The position numbers and the translations under genes were made by a program. A stretch of 54,565 nt of DNA, taken from positions 1 to 54,565 of the forward strand of contig CABRHW010000014.1 of the NCBI GenBank assembly GCA_902470765.1, given 5' to 3'. The DNA is from an uncultured Collinsella sp. GTDB taxonomy: Bacteria > Actinomycetota > Coriobacteriia > Coriobacteriales > Coriobacteriaceae. Below the pieces are notes generated by a model. The model was not told where the DNA came from. It worked only from the letters and a program-made list of their open reading frames with translations, and ran no database searches. Below, in pieces: positions 7,562 to 16,190 of the stretch (positions within the stretch are counted from its first letter, which is position 1; every line of letters begins with the position of its first letter).

Positions 7562-8683
7562 CTACTTGCAGCGCGCCTTGGGCTGCTGCTGGGTGATGCA
7601 GTGGATGTTGCCGCCGCCGTAGATAACCTCGCGAGTCATGATACCGATGACTTCACGGTCCGGATAAGCAGCCTGGATATCCTTGAGCGCCTGGGCGTCA
7701 TTGGGATCGCCGAACTGCGGTACAAGCACTGCGCCGTTGATGGGCAGGAAGTTGAGGTAGCTCGGCTCGAAAGCATCCTCGGGGGTACGCGGCAGCACGC
7801 CCTCGACGGGGTCAATCGTGCTGGCCTCCTCCTCGGTCATATATACCGAGGTCGCAGGCATAATCACCTTGTGGATCTTGAGCTTGCGGCCACGGGCATC
7901 CGTCGTCTCGGAAAGCGTCTTATACGCCTCTTGGCACTCCTTGTAGAACTTATGGTTGGGATCATCGGTCCACATGCAGCAGACCTCGCCGGGCGCACTA
8001 AAGCATGCGACGTCGTCCACGTGCCCGTTGGTCTCAAACGGGTCGATGCCATCCTTGATCCAAATGACCTTCTCGATGCCCAGGTACTCGGCAAGCTTCT
8101 CCTCGATCTGCTCCTTGGTGTACTGGGGGTTGCGGTCCTCATTGAGCAGGCACATCTCGGTGGTCACCACGGTGCCCTGGCCGTCGCAGTTAAACGAGCC
8201 ACCCTCGAGGATATAATCCTCGGGACGATAGCGGTTAACCTGCTCGAGCTGTGCCACCTGCAGGCCAATGGAAGCGTCCTTGTCCCACGGGAAATACAGG
8301 CCGTCAATGAAACCGCCGTAAGCATTAAAGTGGAAGTGCGAGAGTGCCACGTCCCCCTTGTCGTTGACAAGAAACGCCGGGCCGGGGTCGCGAATCCAGC
8401 TGTCGTTGTACTCCATGTGGATAACGCGCACGTTCTCAACGCCGTCGAAGATCTCACACACCGCGGGGAAGTCTTCAGTGTTGACGCCCACAGTGATGGG
8501 CTGAAAACGTGCAACGGTCTTAATAATCTCGGTAAAGACCTTTTGCGCCGGCTTGGCACCACAGCGCCACACATCCGAGCGATGCGGCCACAAAATCCAG
8601 GTGCGCTCCTGCTCTTCGTACTCGCCGGGCATGTAGAATCCGTCCTTCTTTGGCGTAGACTCGCTCTCGTAAATGGTCTTCAT
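7562..8683 (-). CDS. aguA: Agmatine deiminase (first copy)
   Basis: This enzyme hydrolyses agmatine to N-carbamoylputrescine and ammonia in the cytosol. The 373-residue protein has the family motifs in order: SESTPKKDGFYMPGEY at the N-terminus, NDSWIRDPGPAF, ILEGGSFNCDGQG, the catalytic TNGHVDDVA, and the nucleophile Cys362 in GGGNIHCITQQQP. The length is normal. TAGGAGC lies at good spacing before the ATG. It is divergent from the soluble LuxR gene at 8862, its likely regulator. A second, clearly different copy is at 18140-19345, inside the carbamoyltransferase cluster. This copy stands apart from any transporter. Confidence 0.93.
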   Translation of the reverse strand: MKTIYESESTPKKDGFYMPGEYEEQERTWILWPHRSDVWRCGAKPAQKVFTEIIKTVARFQPITVGVNTEDFPAVCEIFDGVENVRVIHMEYNDSWIRDPGPAFLVNDKGDVALSHFHFNAYGGFIDGLYFPWDKDASIGLQVAQLEQVNRYRPEDYILEGGSFNCDGQGTVVTTEMCLLNEDRNPQYTKEQIEEKLAEYLGIEKVIWIKDGIDPFETNGHVDDVACFSAPGEVCCMWTDDPNHKFYKECQEAYKTLSETTDARGRKLKIHKVIMPATSVYMTEEEASTIDPVEGVLPRTPEDAFEPSYLNFLPINGAVLVPQFGDPNDAQALKDIQAAYPDREVIGIMTREVIYGGGNIHCITQQQPKARCK

Positions 8684-8861
8684 TTCAAGCTCCTAAATCT
8701 CGGTGCTTTTGCTTGACGAGACCATGATGCGGCCGCACCGAGATGTTCTCAATGGTCCCTCGAGCCCCTTTCAGCGACCGACGGTATACCATTCGCTGAC
8801 CTAAAGTTCTATTCAGGCCGAGAACATGACATACTGGGTTCCACAATGGAAAGGATGCCCT

Positions 8862-9665
8862 ATGCCCCCATGCAATAATCAGCAGACTATTGAGTTGGAC
8901 AGTACGACCTGGACTGCTCTCAACGAGCTCGCGCTTGCAATCCACGCATCACACGGTGTCGATAAGCTGCAAAAGGAGACCCTCGAGGGAACGACAGGGC
9001 TCGTGCCCCATCGGATCGCCATGTTCGACCTGATCGAGGCGGCGGGCAGTGAAGCCCCACGCTACGTCCACCCCGCAAGCAGCGGAATGGACGACCGCGC
9101 ACTGAGCGACTACTACAACCGCTACGCCGCGATGGACTATACAACATGGAGCTTTGACTTACATAAGGTCGGCGTCTACCGCGACCTCGACCTCGTCGAC
9201 GTCGAGCGACGCGATGCCACGCCCATCTATCGCAAATGGATGGAACCGCAGGGCGTCTACTTTGGCTGTACGGCCACGCTCGCGCACAACGACAGCCCGC
9301 TAGGAAGCATCACCCTGTTTCGTGAACGCACGGCCGGAGACTTCACCGACACCGAGCTCGCAATCCTGCTCGAAGTCGCTCGGCACGCGAGCCTCGCGCT
9401 CGCCAACCTCTATCCTCGGGGCATTAAACTCACCCAGACAGAAGACACAAACCAGCTAAATGCTTTCATTACAGAACACAATATCCAACCGCGCGAAGCC
9501 GAAGTCATGCGGCTCATGCTCGACGGCAAAACGAACAAACAGATGGCAAACGAGCTATTCATAAGCGAGTCAACCGTCAAGAAGCATGTCAACGCCATCT
9601 ATCGCAAGCTCGGCGTCAGCAACCGCCTGGGCCTCATGACTGCCACGCAAAACATCCCGCGATAA
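8862..9665 (+). CDS. Soluble LuxR-family transcription regulator
   Basis: The 267-residue protein has no membrane helices. Roughly residues 25-185 form a GAF/autoinducer-like sensor domain (weak assignment), then a LuxR HTH at about 205-262 (PREAEVMRLMLDGKTN and FISESTVKKHVNAIYRKLG). I prefer the ATG at 8862, with AAAGGA seven bases upstream, over the ATG at 8826, which lacks one. It is divergent from agmatine deiminase copy 1. Its C-terminus is nearly identical to the remnant at 1541-1669. The effector is unknown. Confidence 0.85.
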   Translation: MPPCNNQQTIELDSTTWTALNELALAIHASHGVDKLQKETLEGTTGLVPHRIAMFDLIEAAGSEAPRYVHPASSGMDDRALSDYYNRYAAMDYTTWSFDLHKVGVYRDLDLVDVERRDATPIYRKWMEPQGVYFGCTATLAHNDSPLGSITLFRERTAGDFTDTELAILLEVARHASLALANLYPRGIKLTQTEDTNQLNAFITEHNIQPREAEVMRLMLDGKTNKQMANELFISESTVKKHVNAIYRKLGVSNRLGLMTATQNIPR

Positions 9666-9666
9666 A

Positions 9667-9698
9667 AAAGGGCGCCCTCCATGCAGAGAACGCCCTTT
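9667..9698 (+). terminator. Terminator after soluble LuxR gene
   Basis: AAAGGGCG pairs with CGCCCTTT, immediately after the stop codon at 9665. It precedes the composite repeat. Confidence 0.65.
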
Positions 9699-9744
9699 GA
9701 TTTCGCCATTTGAATTAGTGTCGGCTCTGGCTCAAAGAGTAGAC

Positions 9745-10015
9745 AGGTTTATTTTGGCAGGTTTTATCTGGGCAAATGTCAGCCGCCGCGAGGGAGCTGC
9801 CTTCCCTCGCGGCGGTCTTCTAGCAGAAAAACCAAGTGAGTAGGCTTTTTGCAGGAGGTCAAGCACGCCCCAAAACGCCACAGCTCTGACCTCGGTTTTA
9901 TTGAGTATTTGTTGCGATGTGCTCGGCATATCCAAATAAGTCTACTCACTTGCATCTAAGACGCACCAGATAGGCAAAAACCGCCGCAAAAAGGGGGCCG
10001 GTTCCCTTCGCGGCA
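9745..10015. repeat. Composite palindromic repeat family A, copy 1 (about 270 bp)
   Basis: The element is a chain of parts: a GACAGGTTTATTTTGGCAGG leader; a CCGCCGCGAGGG hairpin (about 9783-9817); an element with inverted ends AGTGAGTAGGC (9836) and GTCTACTCACT (9942-9952); and an imperfect CCGCCGC hairpin. Copy 2 at 23660-23945 keeps the same order, orientation and spacing with scattered substitutions. Both copies lie where a LuxR gene converges on another gene. No convincing ORF is inside. Confidence 0.8.
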
Positions 10016-10036
10016 GCCGTTAATACGCCGAGCTTG

Positions 10037-11206
10037 TTATCGTAAAAGCCAATCACGCGCCGAAACCACACTACAGTCTTTCGACTCATACGTTGAGTCC
10101 ACGCGGGCCACAACATAGCGCGCATCTTTTGCAATGTCGATCTCATCGCATACAGTCTGTAGATGGCGGGCGTACTTATCGTGATACGTTCTGGATGATT
10201 TTATTTCGATAGCCTTGGGACTCCCTGAGTTTGTACAGTCGAGCAAATCGATTTCACGCTTGCTGTCGTCCCTATAGAAATACAGCTCGGGATTCTCGCC
10301 CACGTTGAGATGGCTCTTCGCCGTTTCGGAAACGATGAGGTTTTCGAAAACGGCCCCCAGATAAGGGCTCTCCAATAGTTGCTCCAGTGATCCAATTTTG
10401 AGCAAGTAGCAGAGCAGCCCCGTGTCGTAAAAATAGAGCTTGGGCGTTTTAGTTAGACGCTTCTTGGCATTTGCATAATAGGGCTGCAGCGAAAACGTCA
10501 GGTAGCTCTGCTCCAGAATGGACAACCAGCTTTTAATGGTCGATACGCTCACGCCCGTATCTCGAGAAAGCGAGGATATATTGATGAGGGCACCGACGCT
10601 CTGAGCAATTATGGACAGAAACTTATGAAACTCCGCCTTATTGCGCACATCAAGCAAGCCCACAACATCGCGCTCAACATAGGTATCGATATAGCTGGGA
10701 AAATAAACCGAGGACGGCATTCCGGCGGAACGCAGGCGAGGGTATCCCCCTTCGAGCGCGAACAAATCCACTTCCAGCTGCCCCTGCTGGCCCCTCTCCG
10801 CTTCTCGAAACGATAATGGCAGCAATTTTAAGATCCCGACTCGCCCGGCAAGAGACTGCCCGATGCTTTTCATCATCAAAAAGTTTTGCGAGCCTGTAAG
10901 GATGTATTGACCGGCGTCTCCCCGCTCATCCGAAACAACCTGGATCATTGAAAACAAATCCGGGGCGTATTGCGCCTCATCGATGATGAGTCCGCCCTTT
11001 CGGTTGCGGATAAAACTCACCGGATCCTCCAAGGCCGCGCGCCTCGTTTGAGGGTCCTCAAGCGTGACGTAGGAATAGTCGGGAAAGGCATGCCGAACCA
11101 GCGTAGACTTACCACTCTGCCTAGGCCCTGTCAACGACACAACAGGAAACCAGCCTGCCATGCGAATGAGCAACTCATGCAAATCCCTGTTAATGAACTC
11201 AGCCAT
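10037..11206 (-). CDS. DUF4143-family AAA ATPase
   Basis: The 389-residue protein has an N-terminal AAA ATPase (Walker A TGPRQSGKST at 26-35, Walker B GLIIDEAQYAPD near 72-83, sensor ILTGSQNF) and a C-terminal DUF4143 region ending in a nuclease-like pattern (KREIDLLDC then KAIEIKSSR). Such proteins are common accessory genes of unknown function in gut bacteria. I chose the ATG at 11206 with AAGGGG upstream; the longer in-frame extension runs through the tandem promoter repeats. Base composition is visibly lower in GC than the neighbours, consistent with horizontal acquisition. Confidence 0.85.
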   Translation of the reverse strand: MAEFINRDLHELLIRMAGWFPVVSLTGPRQSGKSTLVRHAFPDYSYVTLEDPQTRRAALEDPVSFIRNRKGGLIIDEAQYAPDLFSMIQVVSDERGDAGQYILTGSQNFLMMKSIGQSLAGRVGILKLLPLSFREAERGQQGQLEVDLFALEGGYPRLRSAGMPSSVYFPSYIDTYVERDVVGLLDVRNKAEFHKFLSIIAQSVGALINISSLSRDTGVSVSTIKSWLSILEQSYLTFSLQPYYANAKKRLTKTPKLYFYDTGLLCYLLKIGSLEQLLESPYLGAVFENLIVSETAKSHLNVGENPELYFYRDDSKREIDLLDCTNSGSPKAIEIKSSRTYHDKYARHLQTVCDEIDIAKDARYVVARVDSTYESKDCSVVSARDWLLR

Positions 11207-11231
11207 ATCAACGCCCCTTATTACGCTGTTA

Positions 11232-11300
11232 CCATAATCGAATAGTTTCATTCTCCATAATCTTATAGTAGCGTTTACCATAATCTTATAGTAACCCAGT
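11232..11300 (-). promoter_or_regulatory. Three 23-bp tandem repeats before the DUF4143 ATPase
   Basis: CCATAATCTTATAGTA occurs at 11255-11270 and 11278-11293, and a diverged copy (CCATAATCGAATAGTT) starts at 11232, all exactly 23 bases apart. On the gene's own strand they read TACTATAAGATTATGG, which also supplies TATAAG-like -10 boxes. They probably form the promoter/operator. Confidence 0.6.
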
Positions 11301-11347
11301 TCAAAAGCATTATTTATAGAACCGAAATCTCAGACCCTAAATAACAA

Positions 11348-11386
11348 AAGCCACCACAATGGGGGCTGTCCCCATTGTGGTGGCTT
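11348..11386. repeat. CCACCACAA hairpin (family with 32427 and 32654)
   Basis: A 17-bp perfect stem, AAGCCACCACAATGGGG / CCCCATTGTGGTGGCTT, closes over a five-base loop. It lies about 50 bases downstream of the MATE gene stop and can serve as its terminator. Related hairpins with the same outer arms lie at 32427-32463 and 32654-32690. Confidence 0.75.
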
Positions 11387-11434
11387 GCAGGCGAGTTAAC
11401 TTGTTCGACTATCGTACGCCAGCCATGTCCGAGC

Positions 11435-12811
11435 CTAGAGCGTGGCAAGGCGCTTGGACTCGTGCGCGGCGAGCGCAATGGAGATGATGCCAGTAATGGC
11501 ATCGGCCACCACCAGGGCGATCCACACGCCCTCGACACCCATCATGTTGCCGAGGAGGTACATAAGCGGCACCGAGCAGATCACATAGCGAAGCAGGCCC
11601 GTAAACGTGGCGACACCCACCTTCTCGACCGCCTGGAAATACATCGACATGGTCATGGCAAGATAGCCCAGGGCAACAGCCAGGATGACAGTACGCGTGG
11701 CGTTGGCGGCAACCTCAACGAGCGCAGGATCGCTGCCGGCAAAGAAGGCGCACACCGGGGTGGCGGCAAGCCAGAGCGCGACGGTGACCAGCGCCAGCGT
11801 CACAACCTGGTACTTAAGCGTGCAGGAGAGCGTCTCCTTAAGGCGTGCCCAAGCCTTTGCGCCGGCGTTGAAGGCAGCGATGGGCTGCAGACCGTAGGAG
11901 AAGCACTGGGCAACCATCATGGTAATGTAGAGGATGTAGCCGTTGATCACGCCAAAGGCTGCGATGTAGAGCGAGCCCATGTCGCCGCCGAGCGAACCCA
12001 AAAGCGAGTTGGCAACGGTATTAAAGATAAAGGTCGCACCTTGGACCAGGAAGAACGGGAAGCCGATCTTGAAGATCTGGCCGCAGATGGCGAGGTCGAG
12101 CTTAAGGTCGGCCAGGCTAATCTGGAGCTGGGACTTTTTGCCCCCGATGAACCAGAAGATACCGATGGCCCAGATACCGATGGAAAGCCCGTAGTACACG
12201 CCGGCGCCCATAACGCCAAACTTGAGCACAAACGTGGAAAGCGCGAGCCAACAGATGGCGACGATGGCCGAAACGGTCATGAGGTTGGCCTGGATCTGAA
12301 CCTTCTCGTCCACACGCATCACAGCGGTGATCATCTGGCCAATGACCGTGAGCGGCAGTAGCACGGCGAAGGTGCGCACGCCGGCAACGGTATCGGCCAT
12401 GATGTCGGGCGTGGCGCCAAAGAATGCGCAAATGGGCTCGGTAAACACTGCCATCACCACAGCAAGCAGCACACTCACGATCGTGGTAAGCCAAAAGCCC
12501 TGGCTAAAAGCCTTGCTTGCGCCCTTGATGTCGCCGGCACCCAAAAGGTTGCCCACCACGGCGGGCACGCCGGTGCCAAACAGGTTGCCAAAGGCCAGGT
12601 TGATGTACTCGACCGACATAATGATCGAGACACAGGCCAGGCCGTGGGCACCTAGGCCCCAACCCATCACGAGGCCCTCAAGGACCACCATGATGATCTG
12701 GGCGAGCATGCCCTGGCCGGTGACGATGGTGTACTTACGCACCAGACCGGGAATCGGTTGGGAGGCGAGCTCGCGCTCCTCCTCCACGGCAGCGGTTACT
12801 TCTTCTGCCAT
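11435..12811 (-). CDS. MATE-family efflux transporter
   Basis: This 458-residue inner-membrane protein has about twelve hydrophobic segments in two similar halves, as expected for MATE exporters that use an ion gradient to expel cationic or organic compounds. N-terminal KYTIVTGQGMLAQIIMVVLE and the LLGAGD motif after helix 2 fit the family. The ATG at 12811 has AAGGGGAG upstream; a longer in-frame start lacks one. It follows the amidohydrolase gene by 87 bases on the same strand, so the two are probably co-transcribed under the LuxR at 14843. It may export the substrate or product of that hydrolase. Confidence 0.87.
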   Translation of the reverse strand: MAEEVTAAVEEERELASQPIPGLVRKYTIVTGQGMLAQIIMVVLEGLVMGWGLGAHGLACVSIIMSVEYINLAFGNLFGTGVPAVVGNLLGAGDIKGASKAFSQGFWLTTIVSVLLAVVMAVFTEPICAFFGATPDIMADTVAGVRTFAVLLPLTVIGQMITAVMRVDEKVQIQANLMTVSAIVAICWLALSTFVLKFGVMGAGVYYGLSIGIWAIGIFWFIGGKKSQLQISLADLKLDLAICGQIFKIGFPFFLVQGATFIFNTVANSLLGSLGGDMGSLYIAAFGVINGYILYITMMVAQCFSYGLQPIAAFNAGAKAWARLKETLSCTLKYQVVTLALVTVALWLAATPVCAFFAGSDPALVEVAANATRTVILAVALGYLAMTMSMYFQAVEKVGVATFTGLLRYVICSVPLMYLLGNMMGVEGVWIALVVADAITGIISIALAAHESKRLATL

Positions 12812-12898
12812 TGTTCTCCCCTTTCCTTGAGAGAGTAGTGCTGAATGGATGTCAGGCGGCTGACAACTGGCACCAAGCCGCCCAATCAAACGATGGCG

Positions 12899-14527
12899 CT
12901 ATGCCTCAAAGACCACCTTGCCGGCGATCATCGTGAGGGCTGCGGTAGCCTCGAGCACCTCGGCCGGCTCGCAATCAAAGAGATTGCGGTCGAGCACGCA
13001 GATATCTGCCTGTTTGCCGCACGCGAGCGTGCCGATGCGGTCCTCGGCATGCATGGCGTAGGCGCTGCCATAGGTGTAGGCGCGCAGAGCCTCGGCCATG
13101 GTAATGCGCTCCTGGGGGAACCAGCCCTCAGGGTTGGAACCGTCCTCGAGCATGCGGAAGACCGCGCCGTACACCTCCTCCATGGGCTCCAAGCCCACAA
13201 CGGGGAAGTCACTGCCCAGGTGCACCACGGCTCCGCTGGCAAGCAGGCTATGCAGGGGCCACGAAAGCGCGACACGCTCGGGACCCACGGCTTCGTCCTT
13301 GGCAAGGTCAGCCATATCGAGCAGCATGTGCCACGGCTGCATGCCGGGGCAGACGCCGAGCTCGGCATAACGCGGCATATCCTCGGGTTGAACCATCTCG
13401 TTGTGCTCCATGGAGTGGCGACAATCCCGCTTGCCATGCAAGCGCTCGCCCTCCTCAAAGCAATCGAGCACAAAACGCACCGAGCGATCGCCGATTGCAT
13501 GGATGCGCGTGTCAACGCCCCATTCCTGCGCCCTCAGGATGGCAGCACGGATGCGCTCCGGCTCCTCCGCGGGCTCACCACAGGTATCGGGCGCGTTGCT
13601 ATAGGGCTCAAGCATCCAGGCGGTATGGTCGGAGCACACGCCATCAAGGAACTGCTTAAAGCCGTGCCACTCCACCTGCGTACCCGGGAAGGCATATTTC
13701 TCCTTGATCTGCTCGAGCGTCAAGGACTCGTTTTCGAACAGGTCGGTGTACAGGAACACACGCAGCGGCAAGTCGCCCTTGGCATTAAGACCTGCCAACA
13801 CCGCATACGGGTTTTCCATGCTCACAAACGTAGGATTGACCATGCCGACCGTAGTGATTCCCAGGGCATTGGCGCGCCGGGCGGTTTTTGCAAACGACGC
13901 GTCAACAACCTCGGGCGCTGGGTCGTAGACCTCGTCCATAAAGAAGACGCCGGCGTTGTTGGAAAACACGCCCGTCAGATTGCCCTCGGCATCCTTAAGG
14001 ATCTTGCCGCCTGCGGGATCGGGCGTCTGCGAAGTTACTCCCACCTTGTTGATGGCGCAGGTATTGGCACTAAAGGTATGCATGTCAACCTGCTGCAGAA
14101 AGACCGGGCGGTCCGAGATGTACTCATCGATCATCGCGGCCGTGGGCATCTCGGGGACATCCCACTGGAACTGGATAATCTGGCAGCCCAGAATCCACTC
14201 GTTATCGGGATGGTCGGCCGCAAACGCCACGACACGTTCCATCGCCATCTCAAAACTGGTGCAGTCGATGAGGTTGACGGCAAAATCGGGGTCGGTCATA
14301 AACGCGCCCTGGGCAAAATGCGTGTGCGAGTCGATCAGGCCGGGCATGACGAGCTGGTCGCCAAAGTCGCGCACCTCGGTATCGGGACCGATAAACGGTG
14401 CCAGGTGAGCATCGTCACCGCAGGCAACGATTTTATCGCCCCGCACGGCAACGCCGCCCTTAAACGGCTCGAGCCCATCGCCGGTAAAGACGGCGTCGCT
14501 CTTGATAACTACATCAGCCTTGTCCAT
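12899..14527 (-). CDS. Cytosolic amidohydrolase (YtcJ/amidohydrolase-3 family)
   Basis: This 542-residue metal-dependent hydrolase is of the same family as the one at 1825-3627 but lacks a signal peptide or lipobox. It has MPGLIDSHTHFAQG with the HxH metal ligands, RIHAIGDRSVRFVLDCFE in the second half, and LASGAVVHLGSDFPVVGLEP near the end. The ATG at 14527 has GAGGAGG six bases upstream. It is followed by MATE and preceded by a membrane LuxR on the same strand. The same regulator-hydrolase pairing occurs at 1825-4728 with the exported paralog. The substrate is not predictable. Confidence 0.87.
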   Translation of the reverse strand: MDKADVVIKSDAVFTGDGLEPFKGGVAVRGDKIVACGDDAHLAPFIGPDTEVRDFGDQLVMPGLIDSHTHFAQGAFMTDPDFAVNLIDCTSFEMAMERVVAFAADHPDNEWILGCQIIQFQWDVPEMPTAAMIDEYISDRPVFLQQVDMHTFSANTCAINKVGVTSQTPDPAGGKILKDAEGNLTGVFSNNAGVFFMDEVYDPAPEVVDASFAKTARRANALGITTVGMVNPTFVSMENPYAVLAGLNAKGDLPLRVFLYTDLFENESLTLEQIKEKYAFPGTQVEWHGFKQFLDGVCSDHTAWMLEPYSNAPDTCGEPAEEPERIRAAILRAQEWGVDTRIHAIGDRSVRFVLDCFEEGERLHGKRDCRHSMEHNEMVQPEDMPRYAELGVCPGMQPWHMLLDMADLAKDEAVGPERVALSWPLHSLLASGAVVHLGSDFPVVGLEPMEEVYGAVFRMLEDGSNPEGWFPQERITMAEALRAYTYGSAYAMHAEDRIGTLACGKQADICVLDRNLFDCEPAEVLEATAALTMIAGKVVFEA

Positions 14528-14730
14528 GTGAGCCTCCTCAGGCATCTTTGGTTGCAACGCGGACGCACCGCCCGCGTGGGCACTCGGTTGGGAGCGTAGC
14601 GCTCCCGCATCGGCGCGTGCCTACAAGCCGTGCTCGGACGTCTGTCCCACGTCCGCGGCTTCGCGCTACACCCATTGATACACAGGGGCAAATCCGTGCC
14701 AAGGCCAGGGACCGCAAACGGTCAGTTTAA

Positions 14731-14760
14731 GCAGGTTTACACGCTTTACCTGCAGGTTTA
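14731..14760 (-). promoter_or_regulatory. Candidate LuxR operator: TAAACCTGC direct repeat
   Basis: On the minus strand TAAACCTGCAGGTA is followed by a second TAAACCTGC exactly 21 bases on. It lies between the LuxR stop and the amidohydrolase start. The 14-mer recurs with one change (TAAACCCGCAGGTA) at 22517-22530, in the promoter region of the other LuxR/agmatine cluster. Confidence 0.5.
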
Positions 14761-14842
14761 TTGTCTGAGATTATTACCGCTTCATTACGCCCAACGGTGT
14801 GGCCGCCCACACAGCAAGACCCGCATGCGAGGAAGAATGAGG

Positions 14843-15835
14843 CTAGGAACGCCAAAAGGTATCTATAAGGTCATCTCGGTTGGAGACGCCGCTTTTAACG
14901 TAGATGCGATGCAAGTGTGCCTTGACCGTGCCAGGGCTGATGACCAACTCGCTGGCGATGTTTTGGGCGTCGTTGCCCTTCAGCACCAGCGTGAGCACCT
15001 CCTGCTCGCGCCGTGACAGCTTATGGGCGTCGGCATAAATCACCACACGCGATGCGAGATCGTCCTCAGAGCTTGCGCTCTCGGCTGCCACGTCCTCATC
15101 GGCACGCGGATGACGGGCATACACACGCAGGATATGGCTAAACTGGCAAAAAAGCTGAGCCGCGCATACCACGAGCAGCACGTTTTCGGAGATATTGCGC
15201 TCGGACAGATACCACAAAAAGAGGCTGATGACGGGGTTTTGGGAGTCGGGACGGCAGAACAAGATCATGTAGGTGTCCTCGGCGATCACACAAAACACAA
15301 GAACGAAGGCCACCTTCCAAAAGAGCTTTGAGCGGTCGAGGTCGAGTTTCTCAACACGCGTTGCTCTGTACCGGTAATGCCAGGCGGCATAGGCAAGACA
15401 TCCTACATTGCCCAGGTCACGCGTGAGCCAAAAGAGATACTGCTGCACCTCTCCGGCAGCGCCGCTGCGAGGCACCAGCAGCAATTGCAAGATTGAAAAC
15501 GGCACGATAGCGAGTCCGAGCATGCGCGACGTCGGTCTTTTGCGCAAGCGCGCAAACATCCATAGCACCACGCAGGCATAGATGGCAATACCAAGCACGC
15601 AGCGCAGCAAGGGGTGCTGCAGCGGCTCGCTAAAGGTAACGGCGTAGTCGTATTTGAGCCGATTGTACTCGTCAAAAAAGATGACCGACATATCGAGCAT
15701 ATAGAGCAAAAAACCCGCCGCGGCCACGAGGCTGTCGCGACGGCGCGTCATGAGCCAAACCACCAATGCCACGGCACTGGTCACCAGAGCCACACCCATG
15801 ATAATCGTGGTGTAGATATAGAACGCGAAACTCAT
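14843..15835 (-). CDS. Membrane-anchored LuxR-family transcription regulator
   Basis: The 330-residue paralog of 3766 and 22688 has an N-terminal membrane domain of about 235 residues with six to seven hydrophobic segments, an acidic linker (about 245-260), then a LuxR HTH (SRREQEVLTLVLKG and PGTVKAHLHRIYVKSGVSN). There is no receiver domain. The ATG at 15835 has GGGAGG upstream. It lies upstream of amidohydrolase and MATE on the same strand with a 315-base spacer that holds TAAACC direct repeats, suggesting local activation in response to an unknown membrane-sensed compound. Confidence 0.85.
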   Translation of the reverse strand: MSFAFYIYTTIIMGVALVTSAVALVVWLMTRRRDSLVAAAGFLLYMLDMSVIFFDEYNRLKYDYAVTFSEPLQHPLLRCVLGIAIYACVVLWMFARLRKRPTSRMLGLAIVPFSILQLLLVPRSGAAGEVQQYLFWLTRDLGNVGCLAYAAWHYRYRATRVEKLDLDRSKLFWKVAFVLVFCVIAEDTYMILFCRPDSQNPVISLFLWYLSERNISENVLLVVCAAQLFCQFSHILRVYARHPRADEDVAAESASSEDDLASRVVIYADAHKLSRREQEVLTLVLKGNDAQNIASELVISPGTVKAHLHRIYVKSGVSNRDDLIDTFWRS

Positions 15836-15868
15836 GCCCGCCTCCCCTGTCTAGATGCTGTGAGGATG

Positions 15869-15926
15869 TTGACAGATTCTTTGCCGCAAGATTAGACTCA
15901 CCGATTAAACGTACTGTATCGTTTAG
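15869..15926 (+). promoter_or_regulatory. Promoter with inverted-repeat operator before a small gene
   Basis: A perfect TTGACA (15869-15874) and TAGACT (15893-15898) are 18 bases apart. Just downstream, TTAAACG (15905-15911) and CGTTTAG (15920-15926) form an inverted repeat at the predicted transcription start, the usual place for a repressor operator. Confidence 0.55.
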
Positions 15927-15963
15927 ATAAACAAGCTGTGTCTCACCGATGAAAGGAGATGCC

Positions 15964-16155
15964 ATGACACCGATCGCTCCGCTCAAGATGCTCGTCGCGC
16001 CCGCCGCCAAGGCCATCACCCGACTCGGTTCTTCCATGACCTACGACAATGTCCCCTGCGCCGTTGAGGCGCGTTCGGACAGCTGCCCCTACCTGGGCCA
16101 CGTCCCCTACTTTGCACCCAAGCTCGCATCTGATCCCGAGCAGCGTGAGCAGTAA
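15964..16155 (+). CDS. Small hypothetical protein (63 residues)
   Basis: This short ORF has a strong Shine-Dalgarno (AAAGGAGATGCC before ATG), a good promoter and an operator-like repeat upstream. The product starts MTPIAPLKMLVAPAAKAITR, has two cysteines ten residues apart (PCAVEARSDSCPY) and a proline/tyrosine-rich middle. There is no signal peptide or membrane helix, and I recognise no family. It converges on the permease gene with a 35-base gap. The signals before the start make a real gene more likely than chance. Confidence 0.6.
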   Translation: MTPIAPLKMLVAPAAKAITRLGSSMTYDNVPCAVEARSDSCPYLGHVPYFAPKLASDPEQREQ

Positions 16156-16190
16156 TCCAAGATGCATCTAGCACCGCACAACTCGCGGCG

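Noticed and set aside
9732..9935. Minus-strand ORF inside composite repeat A
   Set aside because: It lies wholly in palindromic repeat sequence, is not maintained in the second copy and lacks a start signal.
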